DNA from: Micrasema longulum
Lineage: Eukaryota > Arthropoda > Insecta > Trichoptera > Brachycentridae
Length of the DNA stretch: 64,000 nucleotides
Assembly: GCA_022494885.1 (NCBI GenBank)
Contig: JAGVSM010001402.1
Span: 1 to 64,000, forward strand
Reading direction: 5' to 3'
The first letter of the stretch is position 1. Each line of letters begins with the position of its first letter. The notes under the pieces were generated by a model, which was given only the letters and a program-made list of their open reading frames with translations, did not search any database and was not told the DNA's origin. Made by a program: the position numbers and the translations under genes. Shown piece by piece: positions 20,771 to 31,925 of the stretch.

Positions 20771-22555
20771 GAACGTAAGGGAAAGTTGCCTATTATGGAA
20801 CAGGTGCCTAATATGAGACAGTCTCATAATTGAAAATCTTGCCTGCGTCGATAAGGTGCAGTTCCGATATAGTGCTAAAATATATATCCAAATATATTGA
20901 ATGTGAAATTTTCGTTATGTTAAATTAATCATATTTTTTTTATATTGATGATAAAAAGGGAAAACTTTAACCTTTTTATACGATTTTCACAGTTCAAGAT
21001 GGAAGGTATTTACAAAATGGAAGGTAGTTTCTTTTCCATGGCTCCATATGTTTGGAAACGAACATAAAATCCATGTCGATTATCAAAATTTATCCTTTTA
21101 ATGAAAATCGGTACATTTTAAGTATTTTCTTTTACAAACTGTCAGTGTTGTGTTTCGTCGCGCGTCACTATGATTTACCGTTAAAGAGTAACTATATATA
21201 TTTTTTTTTGAAAAAAGCCGAGATAAATTTGAATTTTCAACAGTGCAGTTAATCTAACAATAGTATTTTTTGATGTCCCTTTTGAATTTTACGACTTGCT
21301 GTTAAAAATAAGATTCTGTACCAAGAAAGGCTTCTCAAAAAAAAAATTCTCAAAAATTAAATGATTAATCTATAAGTAGCGTTACAATATTGATTTTGAA
21401 TTTCATTATACATTGATTAGTTTATTTACTATTTAAAAATGATTTTTTTTTTAAATAAAAAAGATACCGTAATAAGCCGAGAAAAAATTGGCTCTAAAAT
21501 AGTTTTGTTGATCTTGCATTTGACACGCACATTCTAAATTAAGGGTCTCTACAATTCATCGTTCAAAAGTTTTATTTTATAGTGAAGATGTCCGAAAAAA
21601 AATTGTTTCCAAAATGGTACTTTTTCAATAAATAAAAGCATTTAAAATGCTGATTCTAAGTTTCCCATCGCCACAATGTTAAAAAGTTGGATTTAATGGT
21701 AAAAATAAATAATTTTGAGGAAGGTTAAGAATAACTTTGTATAAAAACAGCGGGATTGATCTATAAATGACATTTATATGTTTATTTTATATTTCACACT
21801 TCTACAAGTTACGTTAAAAATCTTGACTTGGTTTTGGATTTGTTATGGATTCAGTTTGCAAACAGACGATTAGTCCGGTATATTTTCAGTTTTATGGTAC
21901 AGATATTATAATACTTAAACTTCAAATTAAATTTGTTGGCACATTCAATAACTTATTATAGCTTAAGGCTGCACCCGCCCTAAACAAAAATAGTAAACAA
22001 GAATAAAATAAATGCAACAAATTATAACAAGGACGATTACATAAAAACAATTGTAATAATAATAAAAATATTTAAAAAAAAGAAGATAAAATATTTTTTT
22101 TAAGTAATCAAACAAGGCCAATTTGGATTTTGAAAGTTCGTATACAAATTTAAAATATCTTGGATAAGGCACTCATCCCCTATTAAATATCTACATACAT
22201 ACACTGTGAAGCTATATACAAAGGATTTGTGCGTTTACTTAGTTGATTATATTTAAAACAATGGAGGTATTAATACTAGTAATCTGCTTTGTGATTTACG
22301 TACATAACTTTACACGTGTCTATTGTATTCTAATATTTCTTTGATAATTGCTTTAAATTAACCAGTTATAAAAAAAAACATATTTATTTAAATTGTGGAA
22401 AAGATAAAAGTATTCGTCTCTTATGTGACATTTTTTGCATCTGTTCGATAACATATTACGTGTGATTTTTTTTTTTATGAGTATTTGATCTCAAAAGAAA
22501 GTCATTTTGTGTTCAAATAAAGCAACATGCTCGAATTAAGAGCGGGTGTTTTGGA
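20771..22555. other. AT-rich stretch, no feature recognised
   Basis: No shared repeat, SINE head or RT motif seen in about 1.8 kb, the longest stretch of the window with no identified element. Confidence 0.45.
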
Positions 22556-22559
22556 TACA

Positions 22560-22760
22560 AATTTGTTGCAAAAGACATGGAAAATATTTTATAATAGGGA
22601 ATATTGAAGTCTGGGCATTTAAAAGACGTATGACCTGTCATTGGCTGGTTTAAGTAACATTCACCATTCTGTCCATGTTTAAACATACACATTTTATCAT
22701 TAATTTTTATTGCTGCCACAATAGAGATAGAGAATATTTTCTTAAAGAGAATATGGGGGT
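22560..22760 (-). repeat. Two family A fragments
   Basis: 22575-22690 carries GACCTGTCATTGGCTGGTTT and AACATTCACCATTCTGTCCA, with the CCACTTTACACACTG part deleted. 22718-22757 repeats the upstream end (AGAGATAGAGAATATTTTCT). Confidence 0.7.
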
Positions 22761-22984
22761 GTTTGTAAACTTATTTGTTTTCCCACTAAAAACAGCTGTA
22801 ATCAAATAAAGTACTAATTTTAATATTTTATTTACTTATTTAAGAGATAATTATTTAAACATATATTTCTCTTAAATTTTTGATGTATTTTTGTGCTTAA
22901 AATTTTTACTAAAAAAATATTAAATAAGTAGGTTTTACGGCCACTGTTGTAAATATATGTATTTTTTAGTTGACCCCGTGTAAG
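22761..22984. other. AT-rich stretch
   Basis: Nothing recognised. Confidence 0.5.
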
Positions 22985-23400
22985 GTGGATTTGTTTCAAC
23001 GTTACAGCTACCCTTTCAGGAGCCATCTTCACAAGAAACTGTGTGTTTTATAGAAAATAAATGTTTTCATGTATTAGTAATTTGTACCGTGTGGCGGTTG
23101 GCAGTGGGCATATTCCGTGTCATTTTTATAAAATGTAGTGCTGGGAACTATGTTGAATTTAATTTTAGCCAGACGTCTTTGTTTATGTTATTAAGGTGTT
23201 TGTGTATTTCGAGTGTCTCTTTTATTATTCGTGCACAGGAATTTCTAGGTTTATGCAAAAATATTTAGTTCAAAGGCAAAAAGATGTTATGTATCTATGA
23301 AGTGTTATTGCAAACTTTTCAGGGCGCAAAGTTCCACACACCCTTTTATATTCGTCAATTATTTTTATCGATTTACGTATGTCTTGTTTGTTTGTATTCT
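22985..23400 (-). pseudogene. Penelope-like element C-terminal region, decayed (family G copy 3)
   Basis: Aligns by eye with 19012-19395 in the same orientation. The complement holds TTTGAACTAAATATTTTTGC, AAATTCCTGTGCACGAATAA and TGTTTATGTTATTAAGG counterparts of the KFLHKPSN, VVKEAI and NNMN codons. Stops and indels break it. The 3' part keeps the hammerhead-like motif. Confidence 0.65.
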
Positions 23401-23429
23401 TAATATGTCCGAGTAGAGACAAATTGGTG

Positions 23430-24240
23430 ATAATTCTTGAATACTGTAAAATTAAATTATTTGCTGATGCCCTGGTGTATTATAAATCTTTAATAAATCA
23501 ACTAAATTTTGATCTCAAAAATATTGAAATATGGTTGAAATAAACTTAAGTTAAATACAGATAAAACTAAGACAACATAGGAAACAAACAAATTCTTATT
23601 TCACCAACAAAAGTGATGGATGAAAAAATATTAAAGAAGGTAAAAGAAATGAAATCCTTGGGGATTATTATAGAATTTACTCTGATTTTTTCCTAGAATA
23701 CGAGAAATGTGACGAATAAGATAGCAAGAAAGGTTTCTTTAATGGGAAAAATCAGATGATATGTAATTGCAGATTCGTGCAGGATGATATGTTTTTCAAT
23801 TATTGCACCTCATGTAAATTATTGTAGTAGTATTTTGTTTTTTTTTTGGAAAAAAAAGACTTACGATTCTGCAGATATGAGAGTAATTTTAAGAAATAAT
23901 AGACACACTAGCATAAAGTTGATGCTGAAACAAACAAAAATTATGACAATACGTCAACTGATAAATTTTAATGTTATATTTATTGTTCACAAAATGATAA
24001 ATGGTGATACCTCAAAAGAGTTGACTAAAAGGGTTTTTTCTAATCAATGTGAACACAGATATGAAACTAAAAATAAAAATTAAGTAAGGCTGCCATTTCG
24101 TAAAAGATAAATACACAGAATTCGTTGATGCACCGAGTTATATTATTAAGAAGTACCATTAGAAATAAGAGAAAAAAATATGAATTATTTTATTTAAATG
24201 TAAGTTAAAAAAACATTTGTGTAGCAGATAATTTGGCACT
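23430..24240 (+). pseudogene. LINE ORF2 3' half, decayed
   Basis: Translation in changing frames gives KLFADALVYY (the FADD box, now FADA), MKSLGIIIEFTL (the YLG-like box), IIAPHVNYCSSILFF and IVHKMINGDTSKEL, in the correct order for a CR1/Jockey-type ORF2. Several stops and frameshifts. The 99-codon frame at 23784-24083 is one surviving piece. Confidence 0.75.
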
Positions 24241-25165
24241 TGAAAAGTAATCTTATTCGAGTTGGCTTGAAAGAAGCTTTTATTTTTAAGTGTACGTATG
24301 TTGTTAAGAAATATAATATTTTGTAAATGTTTTAATAACAATTTGATTAAAGTTAATATTAGGCCATTCATATCATTTTAAAACTGAATTAAAAATTAAA
24401 AAATAAATTTACAAAAAAAAATACAAACTACAAATTTCGAACATTTTTTGAACAGTCCGTTTTTTTGTTTGGTTGGAAAATTGAACTAAAAGTTTACGTG
24501 AATTTAAAATTAAAAGTACCTTTGTTTTCATTTTCCAGTTCTAGCACTGTTTTTCATCTCTGTTGAAAAACGGACTTTTCTTATAATGTATTTGCTCTGG
24601 CGCATCGTTACCCTCTTGAAATATAATTAAGAAATTCTATGTGTCTGCGTATATTCTCTTTCTGATTTCAAGAAATGTTCGTTCCTATCGATTCAGAACG
24701 ATAATAGTTTTTCTTTGTGTTTTCATTTCATCTCAGTTTCTGTATTTTCCTTCCATTTTCTTTTGGAACCGTTTAAATGAACGAGTGCTTAAGCATCTTT
24801 GTATATTTGTGCCTGAAAATCGCATAATATGCGAGACTATAACAGAGGGTGCTGTAAAAACATTTTAAAAGCAGAATACTCTTTTTTATACGAATTTTTT
24901 TCACGCCGACAGCCTCCGAACAAATATATGAAGTTTAATTTCTAAAGCTCTTGATTGCAAACAGGGTTTTATAAATTTTTTAAATATTGTTTAATAAACT
25001 AAAATTACAATAGTAACGGCACTTCCTTTTTTTTGTGGGACGTCGCGTCGGATAAATTTTCTACAAAGGCTTAGAATATGAATATTTTGAATTACCCGAA
25101 AACGGAACGTTTTACGCCTGGCGAGACAAACGGCACGTATGACGTTTTTGTTTGTTTTCAGATAG
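24241..25165. other. Unassigned stretch
   Basis: No repeat or domain recognised. The 25020-25160 part is less AT-rich (ACGTCGCGTCGG, ACGCCTGGCGAGACAAACGG) but is not interpretable. Confidence 0.4.
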
Positions 25166-25166
25166 A

Positions 25167-25430
25167 TTTGGCCTTATGGTGTGGTGGTCAGCGCATTTTC
25201 CTACCACGCAAGAGGTGTAGTGTTCGATTCCCGACATTGTTGATTTCAAACATTTATTTAAAAATGTGTTTTTACGCTTGAATATTTTATAGTCCCTGGA
25301 CTGGTACCTTAAACGTAAGACTGATCATCTAAAATTCATATAACATAAATGATCAAGATACGCTATGATTGGTCTACCAATGCAGTGCTCTATGCACTTT
25401 TAGGTGCGGAAAGGGAATAATGATGATTAC
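25167..25430 (+). mobile_element. B-SINE, near complete
   Basis: Box A region TGGTGTGGTGGTCAGCGCAT, box B TGTTCGATTCCCGACAT, body ATTTTATAGTCCCTGGACTG and TCAAGATACGCTATGATTGG, and tail TGCACTTTTAGGTGCGGAAA with GGGAATAATGATGATT. The trinucleotide-type tail suits mobilisation by a LINE. Confidence 0.85.
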
Positions 25431-25544
25431 TTCCAGATATGTGTGTTAATCTAAATAAATATTTTTAAAATACTGTTCATTTTTTAAGCTTATACATTCT
25501 TGTTTTGAACCAGCTCGGTAAAATAAGATTTAATTTCTTGATTA

Positions 25545-25830
25545 TAATGAAATTATAAATAAACTTATCAATGAAACTTCTTGGTTAAGTTTAACTTTTT
25601 ATTATTTAGACCAACGAGCGCTTTCTCCTAAGTTAGGCATTTTCAAGACTGGTGAATTGTTTACAACATATGTAAAGAATAGTATAAAAACTGTAAATGT
25701 TGTAAACAATTCACCAGTCTTGAAGATGCCTACTTAGGCGAAAGCGCTCGTTGGTCAAAATAATAAAAAGTAAAACCAAACCAAGAAGTTTCATTGATGA
25801 ATTTATTTATTATTTTATCATAATCATTAA
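25545..25830. mobile_element. Family D foldback element (near-perfect palindrome)
   Basis: Arms of about 135 bases centred near 25683. On the left: ATAAACTTATCAATGAAACT, GACCAACGAGCGCTTT, AGACTGGTGAATTGTTTACA. The complement follows on the right, ending TTATCATAATC. Each arm holds one copy of the family D hammerhead-like motif, facing away from each other. Related single copy at 54820-55205. Confidence 0.85.
25715..25757 (+). ncRNA. Hammerhead-like motif, family D
   Basis: CACCAGTC, then TTGAAGA, stem TGCCT/AGGC, GAAA, then an AG/CU mini-stem with loop CG and a CUC triplet, then GTTGGTC. ACCA upstream can pair with UGGU downstream (stem I). The core has U where C is usual, and there is an extra U before stem II. 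Mirror copy at 25609-25649 (minus), decayed copy at 54888-54928 (minus). Confidence 0.35.
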
Positions 25831-26218
25831 CTATGGAGTTTTATCAAGAAATATCAACAAAAACATCAACATTATTTAATTTCTTTGTTTTATACAACGT
25901 AACTGCGTTGTCAAGTTATTAAACGTGGAAAATTAAAAAATAAGTCCTTCAAATAATAAATATGTGTGGATTCACGGTTACTCGTTGGTCAAAATAATAA
26001 AAAGTAAAACTAAACCATGAAGTTTTATTGATAAGTTTATTTATAATTTTATCATAATCATTAACTATGGAGTTTTATCAAGAAATATCAACAAAAAACA
26101 TTAACATTACTTAATTTCTTAGTTTTATACAAAGGGACTGCGTTGTCAAGTTATTAAACGTGGAAAATTAAAAAACAATTCCTTCAAATAATAAATTTGT
26201 GTGGTTTCACGGTTACTG
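25746..26218 (+). repeat. Direct tandem duplication, ~236-bp unit (family D tail)
   Basis: Unit 1 (25748-25980) and unit 2 (25982-26216) both start CTCGTTGGTCAAAATAATAA and both end TTCACGGTTACT-like. They differ at about 15 sites. The unit boundary lies exactly at the end of the hammerhead-like motif. Confidence 0.85.
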
Positions 26219-26219
26219 T

Positions 26220-26300
26220 TATCAATATGTTTCTTTTTTGGGTGCTACCGCGTGTGTTGGATTTGTTCCGACGTTTTGACAACCATTGTATCACCCTTAA
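26220..26300 (-). mobile_element. Penelope tail fragment (family G copy 4)
   Basis: The complement carries ATACAATGGTTGTCAAAACG, TCGGAACAAATCCAACACAC and the AAACATATTGATAACAG end, matching 19700-19775. Directly follows the family D tandem. Confidence 0.7.
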
Positions 26301-26589
26301 ATTAATGTTCAAAAAAGATATTATATTTTTTTCATAACTTGGCAATTAAATATCATTGCAGTTCATTAAACTTACCAGCTCATGACCTTTACACGGAATT
26401 GAAATATATTTTCTGTAATGTTAAGAAAATCTTTGTGTTATTTCCATACGTTCTTGAATGTGAGAGTCTAAAAGCCTTACAATGTGTACATTTTTCTTAT
26501 TCCTCGTAACCTTTTTTAAAAATCACGCCAGACACCTTTGAAAAGTTAATACTCTTGTAGGGTCCATAGTCCAAAGTCGATGACACACA

Positions 26590-26965
26590 CGTGTTAAATT
26601 AGTTCACCTGAAGTAGACTAATGACTGTCAATGCAATGTCATAATTTCCAATCGAATCCAATACATTCTTAAAATGCGACTCTGAATATTTCACATGAAA
26701 TCGGGGGGCATCGTTCTACAGTACATTCACGTCGTCCCTAAAATGAAGAAATAAACTACAAAGGAACGTCGTCTATAAAGAGACAAGAGGACGCAGTCAA
26801 CGTCAGTCAGCTCCAGCATGTAATTCAAGTGCAGTTACTACTAAGACATAATTCATTATTTATTCGCCATGTAATAAATACGCATTAAACAGCAATTTCG
26901 TCTCTTCTGTCAATCTCTAACTGGGGTAGGAACTCCAACCAAACTCTCAACTACTAAATACTACA
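26590..26965 (+). mobile_element. Probable solo LTR
   Basis: Shows an LTR-style promoter and poly(A) layout: CGTCTATAAAGAGACAAGAG at 26770 (TATA) with GTCAACGTCAGTCAG about 30 bases on (initiator region), then CCATGTAATAAATACG at 26868 (poly(A) signal). The outer limits TGTTAAAT (26597) and AATACTACA (26963) are guesses and I found no target duplication. No PBS or coding follows. Confidence 0.4.
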
Positions 26966-27502
26966 CTCTTACCTTTTTGAATACTTCCATAATATCTTTT
27001 GATGTTATCAAATCTGTTTCTCGGAAATCGCCTTTAAAAAATATTGTAACTTTTCTTCATTCTAGAAGGAATGCTAGACTGAAAAAATTAAAGCTTTACA
27101 AAGTTTTTGGAAAAGATTTTTTTTTTTTTTTTAAACGTTAAACATGAGAAATTCCTCTGAAATTTGGCAGACTGGCCCTTAAACACCGTGTATCTTTACT
27201 TACAAAGCCAGCAACGAAATAAAAACATAGCGACCACCATAAAAAAGATTACTTCCTTAGTTGTCAAAGCGCTAAGCGATAATAGAAAAATTTGATTGAT
27301 GGTTTTTCCTCAGAAAAATACACAACAGCTCTTAAGTTGCCTTTGTTCATTATTATCACAATTTCTTTTTAAAATAAGTTTGCTAATCGTGAGACTTAAA
27401 ATGGAAAACAGCACAAAATTGCGAGCAGAAAAGGGCGTAATTATTTAAATTTAAATAATAGTGTGTCGTATGGGGTAAAGATTGAAATCACATATTTCAT
27501 TT
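26966..27502. other. AT-rich stretch, no feature recognised
   Basis: A T-run at 27116-27132. Otherwise nothing. Confidence 0.5.
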
Positions 27503-28130
27503 ACAATATTTGGAGTTTATCCAAATTTTTGTTGACCAGAGCTGGATTTAACCACCTTGGGAGTTATTAATATTAAAACAGAGATGAAGACTTTGGTTAT
27601 CAGCGTCGTGGTGTACGCAAGAGGTCTCGAGTTTGATTCCCAACATGGTTGTCATTAAATATTTATTTTAAAAGGTGTTTTTGCCCTAGAATATTTTATA
27701 GTCCCTGGACTGGTAGTTGAAGCCTAAGCCTGATCATCTTACCTTCATGTAACTGTATTGATCAAAAATGGCTTCGATTGGTGTATCAATGCAGTGCCCT
27801 ATGCACCATTAGGCGCGCAAGGGGAATGATGAATGATGAAGATGAGGAACATTTTATAAAATATAGTATAGAAGTCTAAGCATTTACATTTACTAAGCAC
27901 GACCTGTGATTAATTGGTTTCAGTGGCCACTTACACGCTGTGTAACATTTACCATTTTGCTTAAGTTTGAACATCTTTTATTTTATACAATGAAGGCAAA
28001 AAGGTAAAAGTTACAGAGTTTGTAAAGAGTGTGTAAACCAGCCAATAACAGGTCATAAGCCCTGTAAATGCTTAGACTTTCATAATCCCTTTTATAAAAT
28101 GTTATTCAACTCTGTTATAATGTGTAAATT
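27503..28130. mobile_element. Family A foldback interrupted by a B-SINE
   Basis: Minus-oriented family A from its terminus (CAATATTTGGAGTTTATCCA, 27507) to 27590, resuming at about 27848 to 27985 (GTTTCAGTGGCCACTTACAC). It is followed by a plus-oriented copy at 28000-28130 (AGCCAATAACAGGTCATAAG). The layout is the same as at 7742-8440 but smaller and older. Confidence 0.8.
27591..27847 (+). mobile_element. B-SINE nested in family A
   Basis: The head has lost part of box A (GTCGTGGTGTACGCAAGAGG). Box B GAGTTTGATTCCCAACATGG, body GTCCCTGGACTGGTAG and tail GGCGCGCAAGGGGAATGATG are clear. It is flanked by AGATGAAGA (27582) and AGATGAGGA (27840), a 9-base target duplication with one change. Confidence 0.85.
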
Positions 28131-28454
28131 ATATATTTATTTTTTATTGAAGTAAAAACATGTATGTACTGCAATGAATTTATTATTAAAAGCTATTTTT
28201 TCCAGCCAAATACAAAAAATACTCGTCAAAAGAAGATATTAGTTAAAATTTGTATTTTATTAAATACTTAAATTAATTTCAAATCACATTTTTTTGTAGG
28301 CAGATGAATCTTGCACATAAGATATAAACTTAAGTGTAATAAATACTTACGATAAACACATTAAATAATGAGGAATATGGGGTCAGTAATGAGTTAAGTG
28401 TGAGAAAAGGAGTAACCAGGAAGTATCCAGGAAAAAGAAATAATAAAAAATTCT
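28131..28454. other. AT-rich stretch
   Basis: Nothing recognised. Confidence 0.5.
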
Positions 28455-29005
28455 TAGGATGTATCAGGACAACATAGCATGAGAGAGGTCAAATGGGTCA
28501 TTCACATCGTGGTTTTACATCCATTAAAGAGTCAAACAGGGATGTGTCGTGTCACTAAGGTTGTTCAACGTATACATGGATAACTGTTTGAAAGAACTAA
28601 AAGATTTCAGAATGGAAACAAAAATGAGTGATATAACTGTTATCTCTCTTTTGTATGCTGATAATGCCGTACTTCTCGCTAGCAGCAAAGAAGACCCGCA
28701 ATTTTCGGTAACAAAAATTTACGATGTATGCGAGAAAAGCGATTTGCTTATGAATGTTGATAAATCGAAAGTAATGTTTTTTTTAAAGAATTATCAGAGT
28801 AAAAGGAGGTATTCTGAATCAGGTAGAAGAATTTGTGTATCTGGGAAGTATGTTTACTAGAGATGGAAAGACTAAGAAAGATATTGAAAGGAGGGTGAAT
28901 GCAGGGAATACGGTGAATAGTGCACTGAAATCTACCCTGTAAAATAAATGTTTGTCGCAGGAGGCAAAACTAGCAGTTCACAATAAAATTCAGTTTTTTT
29001 AAAAT
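28455..29005 (+). pseudogene. Non-LTR reverse transcriptase fragment (family R copy 2)
   Basis: Same family as 17064-17555. From about 28529, RVKQGCVVSLRLFNVYMDNC, then LLYADNAVLLASSKEDPQF (YADN, so the second catalytic Asp is lost), DKSKVMFFLKN, a frameshift, then EEFVYLGSMFTRDGKTKKDI and ERRVNAGNTVNSALKS followed by a stop. Ends near QEAKLAVHNKI. The open part is 28549-28860. The downstream ORF end is not present here, but family R ends occur at 31755, 35111 and 58325. Confidence 0.8.
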
Positions 29006-29180
29006 AAAAACATCTCAAAAACCATACAAATTATGCGTGTAGATTACCGTAGTAACATGGACCCTCATACTCAATTGGATGTTGACAGAAGAAAATGATG
29101 TTAAGGGTTAAAATACATGTTTAATAAATAGAGTACCAGTGAAAGTAACAACGAAGTCGTTTTACTTGAAAACCAATTAT
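29006..29180. other. Unassigned
   Basis: Nothing recognised. Confidence 0.4.
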
Positions 29181-29297
29181 AAACCACTTTTATTTATAAT
29201 TGTAACCAGTGACTAACATCGTCAGACTGGAGTCCTTAGGTACCCTTGTATCCCAGGTATCCCATGTCACTGGTTAAAATGATAAATTAAAGTGGAT
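29181..29297. mobile_element. Small TIR element (MITE-like, family E)
   Basis: Left arm AAACCACTTTTATTTATAAT-TGTAACCAGTGAC (29181-29213) and right arm GTCACTGGTTAAAATGATAA-ATTAAAGTGG (29265-29294) are inverted with a few mismatches, around about 50 bases containing AGGTACCCTTGTATCCCAGG. Only one copy in the window. Confidence 0.65.
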
Positions 29298-29469
29298 TAA
29301 AATAATATACGTATTTTTATTATTATAATGAAAATGCAGTTCCACCAAGAAATGTCAGTAGAAATACGCAATCTTTTACCTTATAACTGAACACTGAATT
29401 ACATGTTAGAACTGATTAACTGAACTACATGTTGTAATTATTTGAGGCTCTCCGAACTGACTGTGTGCT

Positions 29470-29760
29470 GGAAATAAACTAACTAAAGATGCCACCACTA
29501 ATATGTATTTATTGTCCAGTGTTCATTATACTTCCTCTTAAGACTTGTGGTCGTTTACTTATTCCGTGTTTCTCAGCGATTATATATTCACTCGTATCAG
29601 TATCTTGTTGTAAGTAAAACAAATGTTTCGATAATCAATTGTTTACACGCAATAAATGTATGATTTGATTTCTGCACTGTCAGATAAGAGTTTGTATTTG
29701 TTTTCGGATGAACTTGAAGTCCTACAAAACCACATCAGTTTGACAACGTCGCAAGACCGA
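29470..29760 (-). repeat. Family L repeat, copy 1
   Basis: Inverted relative to copies at 30776-30950 and 32405-32515. Shared blocks are AAGATGCCACCACTAATATG (29487), TGTCCAGTGTTCATTATACT, AACAAATGTTTCGATAATCA-ATTGTTTACA, and ACTTGAAGTCCTACAAAACC. Nature unknown; an LTR is possible. Confidence 0.7.
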
Positions 29761-29831
29761 CAGAAACCAATTATGTATACATCAAACTAAGAGAATTAAT
29801 GTATCAACCTGTCAATATTTTTTTTTGTCCA

Positions 29832-29996
29832 CAACAGGCCAGGAGGCCCAATTACAGAGGTGAATTATATCACAGAACACCCAAGTTTAAGAATAATCAC
29901 ATTTAATTTTTGTGTTCTCACCGGGAATCAAACCCGGAACCTTCCGTGTGTGAGTCAAGCGTTTTAACCACTACACCACGAGAGCCGCCTGGAGGC
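29832..29996 (-). mobile_element. A-SINE, near complete (reference copy)
   Basis: The complement starts GGCTCTCGTGGTGTAGTGGT (box A), CTTGACTCACACACGGAAGG, box B GGTTCCGGGTTTGATTCCCG, then GTGAGAACACAAAAATTAAA, TCTGTGATATAATTCACCTC and GGGCCTCCTGGCCTGTTGTG. The tRNA-like head makes this a Pol III-type SINE. Other copies at 12903, 19770 and 44865. Confidence 0.88.
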
Positions 29997-30323
29997 ATTT
30001 TATAAATTTCACATCCACTAATAGATTTTACTTTCTAATTTTAATGTTAAACATTAGTATATGAACTCGTTTGTAAGTTCAAGCAGGCTCTTATGTGCGC
30101 ATGAAAATATTCTAGAGAGCCTTCTTCTCTGACAGAGGCTTTTGCAAAGGCATGAAAAGATTCAAGAAAGCTTGTTTTACAATGTTTAATGTTTGTTTGA
30201 AGTTGTTTATCAAGTTTTTAAATATCTATGTGAATGAAGAACACAATTAATTTAATTGGAAAAGTGTTTTTGACTCCATGAAATATCTTGAAAAAGAGAA
30301 TCGGTTGGAGATACTCGTAAGTT
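29997..30323. other. Unassigned
   Basis: Nothing recognised. Confidence 0.4.
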
Positions 30324-30400
30324 CGCCTCGTAGTGTAATGGTTGGCTGATTCAATTACTACGCTTGAAATTCTTGATTTGATTCCTATATGTAAGTATAA
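30324..30400 (+). mobile_element. tRNA-like SINE head, decayed
   Basis: GCCTCGTAGTGTAATGGTTG (box A) and TTCTTGATTTGATTCCTA (box B) at about the right spacing. The body is not recognisable. Confidence 0.5.
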
Positions 30401-30775
30401 AGATAAGAATCGTTGTTCGATTAATATATTAATAAAAAAGTCTGTTTAAATATAAGATAAAATGTGAAACAGAGAAAAGTGGATGATTACCCAACCACGA
30501 GACTACCCTAAAAACTGCCGGCATTATAACTTTTTTCATCAAAAATGGGATTTTTCTAAGACTGTTAACACGAAATGGTTTCCCAAGTGCATACAAAAGG
30601 ACAATATAAATAAATAGAACAAAATAATAAGAACAATGAGATTCAGTAGTTACAAGCTTTTTTAATAACCAAAGTACATCCAACGCAAAGGTCATATTAC
30701 TAGACTCGGTATGACAATGGACAAATGAAGTATATGACTGAAAAGCTTACGCGCGGCGTAGAGCGACATTGTCAG

Positions 30776-30950
30776 ATTTATGTGGTTTTGTGGGACTTCA
30801 AGTTCACATGGAAACAAATACCCGCTGTAATCTGACAGTGCAGAAATTGGCATTGTAAACAATTGATTGTCAAAACATTTGTTTGACTAACAACAAAATA
30901 TTGACACGAGTGGATATATCTGTGCTGACACGGAAAGAGGGCACAAGTCG
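30776..30950 (+). repeat. Family L repeat, copy 2
   Basis: TGTGGTTTTGTGGGACTTCA-AGTTCA, CTGACAGTGCAGAAATTG, AACAATTGATTGTCAAAACA and CACGAGTGGATATAT match the complement of 29575-29745. Ends at a GGGCACAAGTC block. GCACAAGTC recurs at 31192 and 32182. Confidence 0.65.
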
Positions 30951-31259
30951 GGTTTTTTGCCAAATTGAGTTATTAATATCATTTGATACTCCATTTATAG
31001 ACACACAAGTAAAATAAAGAAAAGAAAAAAAAATCCTTACGAAAACGATAAAAAAGCCATTTTACATTTAAGCCCAAGTCAATATTTGTAAAATAGTATC
31101 AAAGAAAATAGGCCTGACCCGAGTCTTGCCTTCTTACAAATATTTTGATCAAATTTGTAACAAAGAATACGGCACAAGTCAATTTGCTCCCGAAGTGATA
31201 TGATATGATATTGTAAAAGGGCACTAATTTAATCTCTGGTCGGTGTCATTGTCAAACCT

Positions 31260-31690
31260 GAAGTATATCAGTAGGAGCGGAGGAAGGATAAGCGCCGAGT
31301 GAATCTCTTAGACCAATGTGCGGGAAATCAATGTGATACAGGGTAACAAATGATGAAATCAGGCGAAAGTAAAATCTGAGTCAGGTATAAATGATGAAAT
31401 TAAAAAAGGATCTCGGAGATCGTTTGATCATGTAGAACGAAGACATGAGAAAAAAATGAGAATGTTCAGTGAGATTAAATAATGATACAAAATATGTTTA
31501 AGTATATCAGTAAGAGCTGAGGAAGGGTGAGAGCCGAGTGAACGTGGTAAAAATGCGATCTTTTAGATGAATGTTTAAGAAATCAATGTAGACGGGGCGG
31601 GTACAAATGATAAAATAAGACAAGAATGTAAATCTGAGTCAGGTTTAATTGAAACAATTAAGAAAGGGTCTATGGATCGTTTGGTCACGA
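31260..31690 (+). repeat. Diverged tandem repeat, ~240-bp unit
   Basis: Unit 1 from 31260 and unit 2 from 31500 share AAGTATATCAGTARGAGC, GAGGAAGG, GCCGAGTGAA, AAATCAATGT, ACAAATGATRAAATMAG, AAATCTGAGTCAGGT and GATCGTTTG. They lie just upstream of a LINE 3' end and may be 5' or internal monomers of that or another element. Confidence 0.7.
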
Positions 31691-31754
31691 AAAAAAAATA
31701 AATGGTAACGTAGGACAAAAACGATCAAGAAAGCGTGACATGATCATATATACC

Positions 31755-31925
31755 AAAATCTTATGTCTGGTCATGTCAAAAGCAGACAGAACCGAAGGGC
31801 GTGTATGACAAGATGTATGAGTGTGGAAGAAGCTAGAAATGTATGCCAGGATAGACGTTTGTGGCGGTATATTCTCTCTGCCTACCCCTACGGGAAATGG
31901 AATGATGATAGTAGTAGTAGTGGTA
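31755..31925 (+). pseudogene. LINE C-terminal end (family R)
   Basis: NRRACMTRCMSVEEARNVCQ, then DRRLWRYILSAYPYGKW, the conserved C-terminus shared with 35111-35640 and 58325-58471. It ends in a short TAG repeat (31909-31924). There is no RT part, so it is a heavily 5'-truncated copy. The codons after the TAG repeat are not element sequence. Confidence 0.75.

Noticed and set aside
25746..26218. CRISPR-like array
   Set aside because: Only two long (236-bp) direct units with no short repeat/spacer pattern, in a eukaryotic repeat context.
30324..30400. A true tRNA gene
   Set aside because: Box A- and B-like words are present but the cloverleaf arms do not pair. The heads at 13255, 25167, 29832 and 39625 likewise continue into SINE bodies rather than ending as a tRNA.
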